Assembly: GCF_963675815.1 (NCBI RefSeq)
Contig: NZ_OY776574.1
Coordinates: forward strand, 738,001 to 802,000
From: an uncultured Desulfuromusa sp.
Lineage (GTDB): Bacteria; Desulfobacterota; Desulfuromonadia; Desulfuromonadales; Geopsychrobacteraceae
DNA length: 64,000 nucleotides
Reading direction: 5' to 3'
A model generated the notes under the pieces. The model ran no database searches. It was not told the origin of the DNA and saw only the letters and a program-made list of their open reading frames with translations. This document shows, in pieces, positions 6,494 through 15,867 of the stretch. The translations under genes and the position numbers were made by a program. Every line of letters starts with the position of its first letter. The stretch's first letter is position 1.

Positions 6494-8419
6494 CTAAAAG
6501 ATTACCTTAACGCCACCATAGTAGAACCCACCCCGAGAGGCCGTGGAACTTACCGTCTTATTAAAAATATTATCGATACCAGCAAATATCTCAAAGTTCT
6601 TATGGATAGATTTTGCTGCATAAATATCCCATTCGGTATAGCCACCAACCCGATTGTCGGCAGCGATAAACTGGCGACCAATATAATTCATCCGCAGGTT
6701 ACCTTTAAAACCCGCCGAGCCGTTAAGATAAGCCAACCGAAGATATGATTTAATTTCCGGGACATCCAGTAGATCATCACCTGTTTCATCATTTTCAGAC
6801 TCAATAAAAATCATATTTCCCGTCAAGCTCAACACATCAGAAAGCTGAAGTCTGGCTTCCAGTTCACCCCCTTGAGTATAAGCATCCTCGACGTTCCCCA
6901 TTTCATAGATCGGTATGGTTTTTGATCCTGAGGTTCTGGAGCCCGTCCTCACCTTGGTAATCATCTCCTCCATAGCGTTTTTAAAAATCATGATTTTACC
7001 GGTAAAGCGACCGAACTCCCCCTCAATTCCGGCTTCGTAACTCTTCGATCGTTCCGGGTTCAAATCGGGATTGGGCATCACATCTCCCTGCATGTTAATG
7101 GTTTCAACATACAGCTCATATAACGATGGAGCCCGGAACCCTTCACCATAGGAGGCCTTAAAACGCAAATTATCACGAATCGCATAGATCAAGCTTATGC
7201 GCGGACTGACCTCTGAGCCAAAGTCTGAATGATCATCCAGACGCAGACCTGCCGTCACTTGCAACCCTGTCAATAGCTGAAAGTCATCCTGAATGAAGAC
7301 AGCACTGTTATCGATAGTTTCATCAACCTCTGTCTCTCCGCGATTTTCTACACCTGATCGCATCTCCTCGCGGTATTCAAGCCCCAGAGAGAGCAGGTGA
7401 TTAACGGCAAAGACCCGACTCACCTGTCCTTCAACCTGATATAACTCGTTGTTAATATCAAACTCTTCATAGGCATAGCGGTTATTCGGGTTCATCCCAC
7501 CAATATCAGTATAGTTTCGGTCCAGCTGAAACTGAGAATAATAGCTGCGCAACATGACACTGGCCCCAGCAATGTGGCCAGCGTACTGAATAAATGCATT
7601 TGTCCGGTCACTATCGGCATCGCGATCCGTTATGGTGCTGTTCTTAGGCCTCAACCCCTCCCTGGAGGTCTCGTTATAGTACCCACCCATACTGATTCGA
7701 TGCTCATCCGCAAGATCCAGATGAAGCTTGATGCCACCTGAATACCTGGCCTCATCATCAATGTCAGAAAAATAATCATCATACTGGCGGTCAAATTCAT
7801 CGCTACCATTGGCATACCCATAAGCGATAATTCCCAGCGAACCGAAAGTACTCCCGACCGCACCTTTCACCACAGTATTCTCGGCTTCACCATAGGTGTT
7901 TGTTCCATAGCGCACCGCAAGACTGCCGGAGGGATCCGAAGGTGGACTTTTGGTGATGATATTAATGACACCGCCAATGGCTTCACTGCCATATAACGCT
8001 GAACTTGGGCCACGAACAATCTCTATCCGTTCGACAAACTCTGTTGAAATCTCACTGACATCAACCGTTGTGTCCCTGAAACCACTGGAAAAACGCATTC
8101 CATCGATGAGGATCAATACCCGTTTATTGGAAAGCCCCCTGATTTGTGGAATCCTCCCTCGCCCCGGTACCGATTCAAGAACCACCCCGAGGGCACCTTC
8201 CAACACTCCATCTAAGGTTTCAGCCCCCGTCATCTCAATTTCTTCAGCAGTTATCACCTCAAAAGCACCGGGAACATCTGTTAACTCCTTGGGTGTCATC
8301 GTTGCGGTCACAACCATTTGATCCGCGCCAACAGCTGGGACCTCAATAGCCCCAACAGTCGCAGCAGCAACCCAGAAACCCATCATAAGAATCGCCTGAA
8401 TCGGCAATATTCTACCCAT
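6494..8419 (-). CDS. TonB-dependent outer-membrane receptor
   Basis: The mature protein has a TonB box region ('DQMVVTATMTPKEL', residues ~31-44), a plug domain ('VPGRGRIPQIRGLSNKRVLILIDG' split over ~84-108; 'RIEIVRGPSSALYGSEAIGG' ~133-152) and a 22-strand barrel ending in Phe ('GGVKVIF'). Length (641 residues) fits the CirA/BtuB-like group. AGGAGG lies 5 bases before ATG 8419; upstream in-frame ATGs would run through the promoter and are rejected. A CRP-like site (8471-8486) is 41.5 bases from a start site with -10 TATTTT (8449-8444), and a Fur-like box lies just beyond. Substrate is probably an iron chelate, heme or corrinoid. Confidence 0.92.
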   Translation of the reverse strand: MGRILPIQAILMMGFWVAAATVGAIEVPAVGADQMVVTATMTPKELTDVPGAFEVITAEEIEMTGAETLDGVLEGALGVVLESVPGRGRIPQIRGLSNKRVLILIDGMRFSSGFRDTTVDVSEISTEFVERIEIVRGPSSALYGSEAIGGVINIITKSPPSDPSGSLAVRYGTNTYGEAENTVVKGAVGSTFGSLGIIAYGYANGSDEFDRQYDDYFSDIDDEARYSGGIKLHLDLADEHRISMGGYYNETSREGLRPKNSTITDRDADSDRTNAFIQYAGHIAGASVMLRSYYSQFQLDRNYTDIGGMNPNNRYAYEEFDINNELYQVEGQVSRVFAVNHLLSLGLEYREEMRSGVENRGETEVDETIDNSAVFIQDDFQLLTGLQVTAGLRLDDHSDFGSEVSPRISLIYAIRDNLRFKASYGEGFRAPSLYELYVETINMQGDVMPNPDLNPERSKSYEAGIEGEFGRFTGKIMIFKNAMEEMITKVRTGSRTSGSKTIPIYEMGNVEDAYTQGGELEARLQLSDVLSLTGNMIFIESENDETGDDLLDVPEIKSYLRLAYLNGSAGFKGNLRMNYIGRQFIAADNRVGGYTEWDIYAAKSIHKNFEIFAGIDNIFNKTVSSTASRGGFYYGGVKVIF

Positions 8420-8470
8420 AACATCCTCCTTTTTTAAAAAAGGAAAATACTCAATACCACGGTAATAATC

Positions 8471-8486
8471 TGTGATTTTAGTCACG
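8471..8486. promoter_or_regulatory. CRP-like palindrome upstream of the leftward TonB receptor
   Basis: TGTGA-TTTTAG-TCACG. On the minus strand -10 TATTTT (8449-8444) puts the start at about 8437, 41.5 bases from the centre. Confidence 0.6.
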
Positions 8487-8490
8487 CAAC

Positions 8491-8505
8491 TGATAATAAT
8501 TTTCA
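8491..8505. promoter_or_regulatory. Fur-box-like site upstream of the leftward TonB receptor
   Basis: TGATAAT-A-ATTTTCA matches the Fur 7-1-7 repeat at 14 of 15 positions. It lies 5 bases beyond the CRP-like site, so both could be occupied only on different faces or alternately. Confidence 0.5.
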
Positions 8506-8738
8506 ATATTATTTTATGATAAATTAACAACACCTATAATACGTTTATTTTGCGGAGTAAGAGAGAGGAGGAGGACGCTGAGCTCAAAACAACCAGCAAT
8601 TTTATTCATCACCTGGCCAAAACATCACAACAATTCTGAAGCTTCCCCTTCTCGGTCACAATGCACCAACAAAGCGAAGTTCCCAACCGCTCCCGCCTTC
8701 TCTGACCATTGCACCGTTTTGAATATAAAAATCATAAC

Positions 8739-8754
8739 CGTGACGAGGGTCACA
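8739..8754. promoter_or_regulatory. CRP-like palindrome upstream of the rightward TonB receptor operon
   Basis: CGTGA-CGAGGG-TCACA. On the plus strand TATAAC (8777-8782) is a good -10, giving a start at about 8789 and a spacing of 42 bases. Apart from the two divergent control regions, the 435 bases between the receptor genes show no gene; 8520-8735 holds nothing I recognise. Confidence 0.6.
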
Positions 8755-8854
8755 GCTTAAAGACACACACAGCTGCTATAACCTCCCCCAAAACAATGAT
8801 TTAAAACTTGACATGCTTTATGGATTGTTCAACCACCCTTAACGAGGAGAAGAG

Positions 8855-10840
8855 ATGATTGAAAGGTATCTGAAACGGGGAGGCCAAATATTATCATTGG
8901 CACTGGCAATAACGCTCCCTATTGGAGCAACAGCACAAGCCAACGGGAGCCCTAAGGACATATCAACAATTGTGGTCACGGCACAGGGAGAACAGGGCCC
9001 AGCTGTTTCTGAAATCGACACAAAGCAACTGCAACGCAATCTGGCAACAGATATGAAAGATGTTTTTCGTTCGGAGTCCTCTATAGAAATTGGCGGTGGG
9101 TCAAGAGCTGCCCAGCGGATCTATGTTCGTGGAATTGAAGCATCAAATTTGAATGTGACTATCGATGGCGCCAGTCAGGGCATGAATCATTTTCAGCATC
9201 GTGGAAATATTGGCGGTCTTAGTACCGACCTGCTGAAAAAAATCGAGGTCCAAACGATGCAAACAGCTGACCAGGGCCCGGGTGCTTTAGCCGGCAGTAT
9301 CAGGTTCGAAACTGTTGACGCCCAGGATCTTCTTCCGGCTGAAAACCAGGCTGGTGCAGTCATGCGGGGCGGGTACAGTTCTGTTGATCGCGGTCTAGCC
9401 ATGGGTGGAAGTGTTTTTGGGCGAGCTGGAGAGCATCTCGGGCTATTGTTGAATTACTCTGAATCTGACTTTGATACTTACAAGGACGGCGATGGAAACC
9501 GCATTATTGGCTCTGACGGAGAAGATACCAATCTGTTTTTCAAGCTGAGCCTGTTGGAACTGGCAGGGCATAGTTTGCGGCTCAGCGTTGAAAATCATCA
9601 GGATGAAGGCCTCTACACTGGTGATTGGACTTATGGTGATGGAACCGCCAGAACACCGACGCACCAGGTCAGCGAACGCGATACCTATACGTTTGAACAT
9701 CGCTTCACGCCCCAAAGCAATCGCCTGATCGACTGGAAATTTAATGCTTATCATAGCGAGGAAAGTCTTGACAGAAGCGGCACTGAAACCATCAGCGACA
9801 GCCTTGGTATCGACATGCGGAACACGTCGCGGTTTGCTGTCGGAAAGACAGATCATGCCCTCACCTACGGCCTCGATTGGAGTCATGAAGAAGGAGAAGA
9901 GGTCGGTGATGTCACGAATATTGAAGTTGAAAATCTGGGGGTTTATCTGCAAAACCGGGTAACTGTTTCACGCTTTTTACTTTCTTTCGGAGCGCGGTTT
10001 GACAACTACGATACAACGTTCAGGGATGTTGACATCAACGGTGACGAAATTTCGCCAAATGTCGGCGCAGAAGTCAACATGGGGCGTGGTTTTACTGCTT
10101 TTGCTTCGTATGGTGAAGCAACGCGAGCCAAAGGGATTATCCCGATCGGATGGCTGGCTGACACAGAGGCAAACGCAACAATTAATCAGGTCGAAGGCAA
10201 AGACAATTACGCTAAAGACATGCAGCCGGAGAGCTCGACAACCTATGAGTACGGAATCCGCTATGGTGCTGAAGGACTGGTGAAAGAAGACGATCGTCTC
10301 CACCTGAAGCTGGCTTTTTTTGACACGGAAATTGAGAACCTGATTCTTCAGGTTGGTGGTCGACGGGGACTGCCTGTTTCGGGTTTTTATAACGAAGATC
10401 CTGTAACCTCAAAAGGGTATGAGGCTAAGCTTGGCTGGAGCTCAGGTGGATTTGACACCAATCTGAGTTACACCCATGCTGTGGCTGAAGATGAAGACGG
10501 TAACGCCATCGCATTTTCCCGCCGTATGGCTGCTTCAGCCGGAGACACTCTGGTATGGGATAATTTCTGGAATCTGAATGCAACTCTGGGCTTGGGTTAC
10601 ACTTTGAAACACGTGGCATCACTGGACCGGGATGATGTTGAGCGCGATGGCTATACCTTGCACAATGCCCAGATGGTTCTGACCCCTTCCTTCCTTAAGG
10701 AAATAACTGTAACCCTGGCTGCCCTCAACTTGCTGGATGAACAATACAGAAGTCAAGCCTCCTCAGGAGACGACGATACTGCGACTCCGGAACCGGGGCG
10801 CGATATTCGCATCGGGATGGTTTACAAGGTGCTGTTTTAG
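8855..10840 (+). CDS. TonB-dependent receptor, heme/hemoglobin type
   Basis: The 661-residue protein has a signal peptide (residues 1-29), a TonB box ('STIVVTAQGE', ~37-46), a plug ('QRIYVRGIEASNLNVTIDG', ~89-107; 'LLKKIEVQTMQTADQGPGAL' ~129-148) and a barrel ending in Phe ('IGMVYKVLF'). The plug resembles the hemin/hemoglobin receptor group. GAGGAGA precedes ATG 8855. It starts an apparent operon with the exported tetrapyrrole-methylase-like protein, an APC permease and a DUF4198 protein, all within short distances. The substrate is most likely heme or another tetrapyrrole, but the sequence alone does not prove it. Confidence 0.9.
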   Translation: MIERYLKRGGQILSLALAITLPIGATAQANGSPKDISTIVVTAQGEQGPAVSEIDTKQLQRNLATDMKDVFRSESSIEIGGGSRAAQRIYVRGIEASNLNVTIDGASQGMNHFQHRGNIGGLSTDLLKKIEVQTMQTADQGPGALAGSIRFETVDAQDLLPAENQAGAVMRGGYSSVDRGLAMGGSVFGRAGEHLGLLLNYSESDFDTYKDGDGNRIIGSDGEDTNLFFKLSLLELAGHSLRLSVENHQDEGLYTGDWTYGDGTARTPTHQVSERDTYTFEHRFTPQSNRLIDWKFNAYHSEESLDRSGTETISDSLGIDMRNTSRFAVGKTDHALTYGLDWSHEEGEEVGDVTNIEVENLGVYLQNRVTVSRFLLSFGARFDNYDTTFRDVDINGDEISPNVGAEVNMGRGFTAFASYGEATRAKGIIPIGWLADTEANATINQVEGKDNYAKDMQPESSTTYEYGIRYGAEGLVKEDDRLHLKLAFFDTEIENLILQVGGRRGLPVSGFYNEDPVTSKGYEAKLGWSSGGFDTNLSYTHAVAEDEDGNAIAFSRRMAASAGDTLVWDNFWNLNATLGLGYTLKHVASLDRDDVERDGYTLHNAQMVLTPSFLKEITVTLAALNLLDEQYRSQASSGDDDTATPEPGRDIRIGMVYKVLF

Positions 10841-10906
10841 CCAAACAGCTATAAGACCCACTCAGTTTTGATGAATTCATTTGTATAAAACAGGAGATAT
10901 CTGATC

Positions 10907-11722
10907 ATGAATAATAATTTAAATCTTTTTCGTCTCATTCCTCTTATGGCGTTTATATGCCTGGCCCTGTTGTCGGCAGCTGGAACCGTCCATGCAGCCA
11001 ATGGAAATTTGTCTCTTGTCAGCATGGGAACCGGTGACCCCGAGAACATGTCTCTACGCGCTCGTAAGGCCATTGAATCGGCAGATCTATTTTTTTCCAT
11101 GGGCAAAAGAGAGAGCCACCCTGAGCTCCTCAAAGGAAAACCTGTCTATGAGGCCGAGCATGGTTTATTTGGCGAGGGCGGGGCTAAACCACGTCGATCT
11201 GCAGAAGCAGCAGCTAAGTTGCGGGAAGAGAATCGGAAGCTCATTCGTACCGCAGTCGCTGCCGGAAAAAATGTCGTCATTCTGGATAACGGCGATCCGA
11301 CTATTTTTGGTCCGCAAATCGGCTATATGAAAGAGTTCTCCGATCTTAAGCCGGTCGTGATTCCCGGGATCTCGAGCTTCAATGCGGCAAACGCCGCGTT
11401 ACAAACCAGCGTTGTCAGCGGCAAGTCCAGAGCGATTATGTTGACCTCTGGATCCTTGGCTCATGGCCGTGATGATTTTCTGGCTGGGGCGGTCAATGAA
11501 GGTGTCACCCTGGCCCTCTTCATGGTCCGTGATCTGGAAAAATTCATCGACACCATGAGCGCCAAGGTCCCCCGGGAAACTCCCGTGGCGATAGTATCCA
11601 ACGCCGGATCATCAAGCAGAGAAAAGGTTGTGATAGCAACCCTTGGGACCCTCAGTGAAAAAATCAAGGGGATCGACCTTGGTGCCTATCTTCTCTATAT
11701 CGGCGAATCGATCAAAGGCTGA
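10907..11722 (+). CDS. tetrapyrrole (corrin/porphyrin) methylase-like protein with signal peptide
   Basis: After a clear Sec signal peptide (residues 1-30, 'MAFICLALLSAAGTVHA') the protein follows the SAM-dependent tetrapyrrole methylase fold of CbiF, CobA and CysG. It has the N-terminal GxGxP loop as 'SMGTGDPENMSLRARKAIES' (~39-58), 'LDNGDPTIFGPQIGYM' (~125-140; normally SGDPxxFG) and 'VVIPGISSFNAANAAL' (~148-163). Length (about 240 mature residues) fits the family. Export is odd because SAM is cytoplasmic. It may be a periplasmic tetrapyrrole-binding derivative working with the receptor encoded just upstream (66 bases). GGAGATAT precedes the ATG and makes a start after the signal peptide unlikely. 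Confidence 0.82.
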   Translation: MNNNLNLFRLIPLMAFICLALLSAAGTVHAANGNLSLVSMGTGDPENMSLRARKAIESADLFFSMGKRESHPELLKGKPVYEAEHGLFGEGGAKPRRSAEAAAKLREENRKLIRTAVAAGKNVVILDNGDPTIFGPQIGYMKEFSDLKPVVIPGISSFNAANAALQTSVVSGKSRAIMLTSGSLAHGRDDFLAGAVNEGVTLALFMVRDLEKFIDTMSAKVPRETPVAIVSNAGSSSREKVVIATLGTLSEKIKGIDLGAYLLYIGESIKG

Positions 11723-11778
11723 AAGTGTTGACAAACCGTCTGCTTGATCAAGGTCAGTCGCCGGTGGAGAAAATTAAT

Positions 11779-13182
11779 ATGGAAAAAAATACGACATCTG
11801 AGGGGCTGAAACGGAATATCGGGTTGCTGTCGGCAACAGTTCTGGTCGTCGCAAACATGGTCGGCAGTGGAATTTTTACGACTTCCGGCTTTATTATCAG
11901 CGAAACGGGGAGCGCCAAAGTGATGTTGGTCTGCTGGTTTATTGGTGGCATCTTTGCCCTGACCGGAGCACTCTGCTATGCGGAGTTGGGGGCCATGCTG
12001 CCCCGCTCAGGAGGTGAATATGCCTATCTACACAAAGCATTTGGCCCGTTTCCGGCTTTTCTTTCCGGGTGGATTTCACTGATTGTCGGATTTTCCGCAC
12101 CAATTGCGGCGGCGGCAATTGCCTTTTCCACTTATTTTCTCGGCACAGGGGCTGACCCCTGGCTGCAGTTTGGCGGTCAGAAAACCTGGTTGGTCTTATC
12201 GCCAACAACTCTCATGGCCTGTATGGCGGTGCTCTTTTTCTCGCTGGTGCACTATCACAGTTTGAATCTGGGCACCGGAATCCAAAATTCGCTGACATTC
12301 ATCAAGGTTTTGTTTATTGCAGCCTTTATTGCCGGTGCCGTGTTGCTGGGCAAAGGCGACATGACTCATTTCAATCTGGCACTCGACACGACCACGGGTA
12401 ATGCGGCCAGCTACGCTGTCGCACTGATTTTTATCTCTTTCGCTTACAGCGGCTGGAATGCCGCGGCTTACCTCGGTGGAGAGATCCGTAACCCTGGACG
12501 CAATCTTCCTTTATCTTTGATTATGGGAACACTTCTGGTTATCACCTTGTATATGCTGCTGAATGCGGTTTTCGTCTATGCACTGCCGCCGGCGGCCATG
12601 ACCGGGAGCCTGGAAGTCGGTAAAGAGGCTGCGTTAGCACTGTTCGGTGAAAAATCAGGACAGGTGTTTTCCATGGCTATTGCTATCGGTTTGTTATCCG
12701 TACTCAGTGCCATGATTATGGCTGGTCCGCGTGTTTATTTTGCCATGGCCCGTGACGGCCTGTTTTTTAAACGTTTTGGTATTGTCAACACCAGTCACCA
12801 GACGCCGGCAGCAGCCATCTTTTTTCAGGCGGCTGTTGCTGTTTTTATGATCCTCTGTGCAGCCTACGATACGTTGTTGATCTATATCGGATTTACTCTC
12901 TCCTTGACCGCAGTTATGACGGTGATGGCGCTGTTTTTTCTGCGCTGGAAAAAACCGGAGCTGGTACGACCTTACCGAACGCTCGGCTACCCATTGACCC
13001 CACTTATCTTTATCAGCGGAAATCTCTGGATTATCGCCTACACACTCTCCAGCAGGCCGGTCGTCTGTGTTGCCGGCCTGCTGACAATCGGCGTCGGAGC
13101 AGGACTTTATCTGCTGTTCAAAAAATCAAAACCAGATGCAATCATAAGTATTGATAAACCCTTAGGGGAAGCCGTGGATTAA
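11779..13182 (+). CDS. APC-family amino acid permease
   Basis: This 467-residue inner-membrane protein has about 12 transmembrane helices. The first carries 'VVANMVGSGIFTTSGFI', the APC signature glycine motif, and helix 6 carries 'FAYSGWNAAAYLGGEIRNPGRNLP'-type sequence (~220-243 region). It should import an amino acid or small amine by proton or sodium symport. GGTGGAG lies 10 bases before ATG 11779; the upstream GTG at 11725 has no ribosome binding site. It is 56 bases downstream of the tetrapyrrole-methylase-like gene. Its place in an iron/heme operon is unexpected; an amino-acid-like chelator or precursor may be the substrate, but that is a guess. Confidence 0.85.
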   Translation: MEKNTTSEGLKRNIGLLSATVLVVANMVGSGIFTTSGFIISETGSAKVMLVCWFIGGIFALTGALCYAELGAMLPRSGGEYAYLHKAFGPFPAFLSGWISLIVGFSAPIAAAAIAFSTYFLGTGADPWLQFGGQKTWLVLSPTTLMACMAVLFFSLVHYHSLNLGTGIQNSLTFIKVLFIAAFIAGAVLLGKGDMTHFNLALDTTTGNAASYAVALIFISFAYSGWNAAAYLGGEIRNPGRNLPLSLIMGTLLVITLYMLLNAVFVYALPPAAMTGSLEVGKEAALALFGEKSGQVFSMAIAIGLLSVLSAMIMAGPRVYFAMARDGLFFKRFGIVNTSHQTPAAAIFFQAAVAVFMILCAAYDTLLIYIGFTLSLTAVMTVMALFFLRWKKPELVRPYRTLGYPLTPLIFISGNLWIIAYTLSSRPVVCVAGLLTIGVGAGLYLLFKKSKPDAIISIDKPLGEAVD

Positions 13183-13235
13183 ACGGCGCACCCTACGCTT
13201 TAGCTTCTTTTCTTTCTTTGAATAAAGGAATCATT

Positions 13236-13874
13236 ATGAAAATATTTTTATGTCTTTTGACCGCTCTTGTTTTCAGTACTCAGGTTCAGGCTCATAACCT
13301 CTGGCTGGAGCGTGATGGCGATGGTCCCGTCCGGGTTTATTTCGGCCACTATGATACCCAGATACTGGAAAAAACAGGCGACCGCCTGGACATAATCAAA
13401 GCCGAAAAAATTATTCCGGGGGGAACGGTACTAAGTCGGCAGAGACAAGCTGATCATATTGAATTAAACATCGCAACACCGAGCGGCATTGCCCTTATTG
13501 AAGCCATGAATCCACGCAAGACCAGAACTGCAGAGGAGATCATCAGAACCGTTTTTCTGGCTCGTAACAGTCCTTCGCTCACCGGAAAAGAACTGCCGCT
13601 GGATTTAGTTACGCAGCAGTCCAATGATCATTCCTTTACATTGCTGCTGAACGGCGTCCCGGCTCCCGCTTCAGAAATCAATGTTTATGATCCTGATTTA
13701 CAGAAACAGGTTTACACCACCGACAAAAAAGGTCGGGTAACCCTGGATGTCAATAAAGCCGGGCGCTACCTGGTCTTGGCTACAGCCATTGTTGAAGAGG
13801 GGGGAAGCGTAAACAATATTCCCTATGATAAAACCCGCTACAGTTTTACTCTGACTTTTGTAACTAAAAATTAA
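13236..13874 (+). CDS. DUF4198 periplasmic protein
   Basis: The 212-residue product has a signal peptide (residues 1-19, ending 'TQVQA') followed immediately by 'HNLWLE', the His-containing start of mature DUF4198 proteins. 'VRVYFGHYDT' (~29-38) follows, and a C-terminal Ig-like domain contains 'VYTTDKKGRVTLDVNKAGRY' (~166-185). In NikK-like relatives the N-terminal His after cleavage binds nickel. ATG 13236 has AAAGGAA upstream; TTG 13218 is rejected. It is the last gene of the receptor operon. After it, 13892-13914 holds GGGGGGGAGGATCCCCCC, a strong hairpin with no T-run. Confidence 0.8.
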   Translation: MKIFLCLLTALVFSTQVQAHNLWLERDGDGPVRVYFGHYDTQILEKTGDRLDIIKAEKIIPGGTVLSRQRQADHIELNIATPSGIALIEAMNPRKTRTAEEIIRTVFLARNSPSLTGKELPLDLVTQQSNDHSFTLLLNGVPAPASEINVYDPDLQKQVYTTDKKGRVTLDVNKAGRYLVLATAIVEEGGSVNNIPYDKTRYSFTLTFVTKN

Positions 13875-14033
13875 AATAATCCATTATTGTTTTTGATGGG
13901 GGGGAGGATCCCCCCTACTCAAGCATCCCACCTTAAAAGAGTCAGAACCGAAGAGGGGTTCACTCAATCTTTTAGACGTAAATCAAATTTCCGTATCGAT
14001 TCGGTTCTGCGAACGCCTCTCAAAAACGAAGAC

Positions 14034-15218
14034 CTACCCCTTGTTCATCCATTCCAGTAAGCGTTTCGCTTCTTTCCGTTCGCTCTTATAGCTGGAAGCC
14101 CTGGTCAAAACCTTTCGGGCTAAAGCTAGGTCTTCCATCCGTAACGCACAATAGCCTTGATAAAGATAAGCGATGCCTTTATCAGAATCCAGCTGCAGCA
14201 GTTGCTCAAAGACTTGAAAAGCCTGCTTATATTGACCCTGATCAAAAAAAATCTCTCCCTGGGTCTGCAGCAAATCAACTGAACGATAGACAACAAGTGC
14301 CCGCTCGATGGCATCAAGTGCTTTTTGAGGCTGCAAACCAAGGCGATAGCATATAATTGTCTGCTCATGTAATTGCTGTTCTGTAGGGTTTTCAGTCAAC
14401 AGCTCCTCATAGAGTTCAGCGGCTTCCAAGGGGATATTGACCTGCAGTAACAGGTCGGCAAGAAGTTTTTTATCAGTTTTGTTCAACGGTTCAAAAGCAG
14501 CTAAAACCTTGAGGTTGGCGGCGCCTTCTTCATATTGACGCAACTGGACATGCAATATCGCCAGTAAACGCCAAAAAACTTTACGGGTTTCAAAATGGCG
14601 GTGCCAATGAGTCAGATGTTTCAGCGCACGATCAGTCTGTTTGAGTTCAAGGCAAAGATTGGTGTAGGTTTCCAACCAGATGTCCTGAACAGCTTCCGGC
14701 ACATCTCCAATCAAATATTCAAGTAGATTGAGAGCAACATCCTTTTGATCTGCATAGATCCTAGCGATTGCAGTATGAAACAAGAGGGAAGGCTCTTTGT
14801 TCAGATCAAGTTCGTAGGCGCGAGACAAAGAGTCCGCAGCCACTGGATAGCGTTTTAAATCCCAGGCAATTTTCCCACGGTTCTGCCAGATCCCTGGCTC
14901 TTGGTCACAGCCACTCAGCGCTGCATCATAAGCGGATAACGCCTTTTCCAGCTGCCCCGACCGGCTGTACAGATTGCCGAGGTGATAATCTATCAGATAG
15001 TGTTGTTCATCTGCATATTTCAGCTTGAACAATTCTAATCGCTGCTGTGCAGCCAAAGGTTGATTGGCTGACAGCTCCTGATCGACCTGTTCTAACAGCC
15101 GGACAACTTTCAGACTCCCGTGTTGTTCACAGACTCCAAGGGCCGGTTTACATGGCAAAAACAGTAACCCGACAAACAATGACAGGTAGAGACCATCTCT
15201 CAGATAAAATCTGTGCAT
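14034..15218 (-). CDS. TPR-repeat protein of the TonB2-type system
   Basis: The 394-residue protein has a signal peptide ('LYLSLFVGLLFLPCKPALG', ~8-26) and about eight tetratricopeptide repeats filling the rest, for example 'YHLGNLYSRSGQLEKALSAY' and 'AYLYQGYCALRMEDLALARK'. It is predicted periplasmic. In Vibrio TonB2 operons a TPR gene also ends the series DUF3450-TtpC-ExbB2-ExbD2-TonB2, and the order here is identical. It starts 4 bases after the tonB stop. Its role is probably structural, linking TonB to the envelope or the receptor. It is the last gene on the transcript; an inverted repeat (CAGAACCGAA at about 13943 and TTCGGTTCTG at about 14000) lies beyond it. Confidence 0.85.
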   Translation of the reverse strand: MHRFYLRDGLYLSLFVGLLFLPCKPALGVCEQHGSLKVVRLLEQVDQELSANQPLAAQQRLELFKLKYADEQHYLIDYHLGNLYSRSGQLEKALSAYDAALSGCDQEPGIWQNRGKIAWDLKRYPVAADSLSRAYELDLNKEPSLLFHTAIARIYADQKDVALNLLEYLIGDVPEAVQDIWLETYTNLCLELKQTDRALKHLTHWHRHFETRKVFWRLLAILHVQLRQYEEGAANLKVLAAFEPLNKTDKKLLADLLLQVNIPLEAAELYEELLTENPTEQQLHEQTIICYRLGLQPQKALDAIERALVVYRSVDLLQTQGEIFFDQGQYKQAFQVFEQLLQLDSDKGIAYLYQGYCALRMEDLALARKVLTRASSYKSERKEAKRLLEWMNKG

Positions 15219-15222
15219 CGCA

Positions 15223-15867
15223 TCAATCCTCCAGATTAAAAATAATTTTCTTCACCATCCTGGTCACAACCTGATTCCCCATGATTTCACCAGCCTGAAA
15301 CTGCCATTTTGGTACGACCTGCAACACCGCGTCGTCAAACACCCCAGGGGGAACAGATTCAAGGATTTTTACAGCACCGACAGATCCATCACTACCAACA
15401 TCAAACTGGATTATGACATGGCCGCTGATATTCATCCGTTTGGCCCGATAGGGGTAGAGTGGCTTGACATGAAAGCTGATAACCGGCGTACGATCCAAAT
15501 CTCCCGTCGGATAAATACCTGACAGGTCAGCAGAAGGGACCATAGCAACCCCGGTGGCCATCTGTAAATTGACATCGGGAGGCTGAAAATCAAATTCAGG
15601 AGGCTGTAACAAATGGGGCTTAGGCGAAACTTTGGGTTGTAAGTTCTGCGTTAGCTGCTGTTTTTTTTCTTCAACTCTCTTCTGTTTCTGAGGGATCTCC
15701 GGTTCGGGAGGAGGTTCAACATAAAAACGAGCTGCGGTTCGACGAACAGGCAATTCACGAGGTGCTTCATGCTGTGCCAACTGTGGAATCAAAGCAAACA
15801 GACAAAAACAAACAAACAGAGCCAGAAGAAAACTGGCCAGAATAATAGCTCTGGGGGTTGCTCCCAT
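15223..15867 (-). CDS. tonB: TonB family energy transducer
   Basis: This 214-residue protein has one N-terminal membrane anchor (residues 7-29), a proline- and lysine-rich periplasmic stretch ('EPPPEPEIPQKQKRVEEKK', ~51-69) and a C-terminal TonB domain ('YPYRAKRMNISGHVIIQFDV', ~139-158, to the end). It carries energy from the ExbB/ExbD-type motor to the outer-membrane receptors, here most likely those encoded at 6.5-8.4 and 8.9-10.8 kb. It follows exbD directly (the stop of exbD abuts the ATG). The short length and operon order match TonB2 rather than the classical TonB. Confidence 0.92.
   Translation of the reverse strand: MGATPRAIILASFLLALFVCFCLFALIPQLAQHEAPRELPVRRTAARFYVEPPPEPEIPQKQKRVEEKKQQLTQNLQPKVSPKPHLLQPPEFDFQPPDVNLQMATGVAMVPSADLSGIYPTGDLDRTPVISFHVKPLYPYRAKRMNISGHVIIQFDVGSDGSVGAVKILESVPPGVFDDAVLQVVPKWQFQAGEIMGNQVVTRMVKKIIFNLED

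Noticed and set aside
13892..13914. GGGGGGGAGGATCCCCCC hairpin after the second DUF4198 gene
   Set aside because: Strong stem, but no T-run on either strand; not called as an intrinsic terminator.
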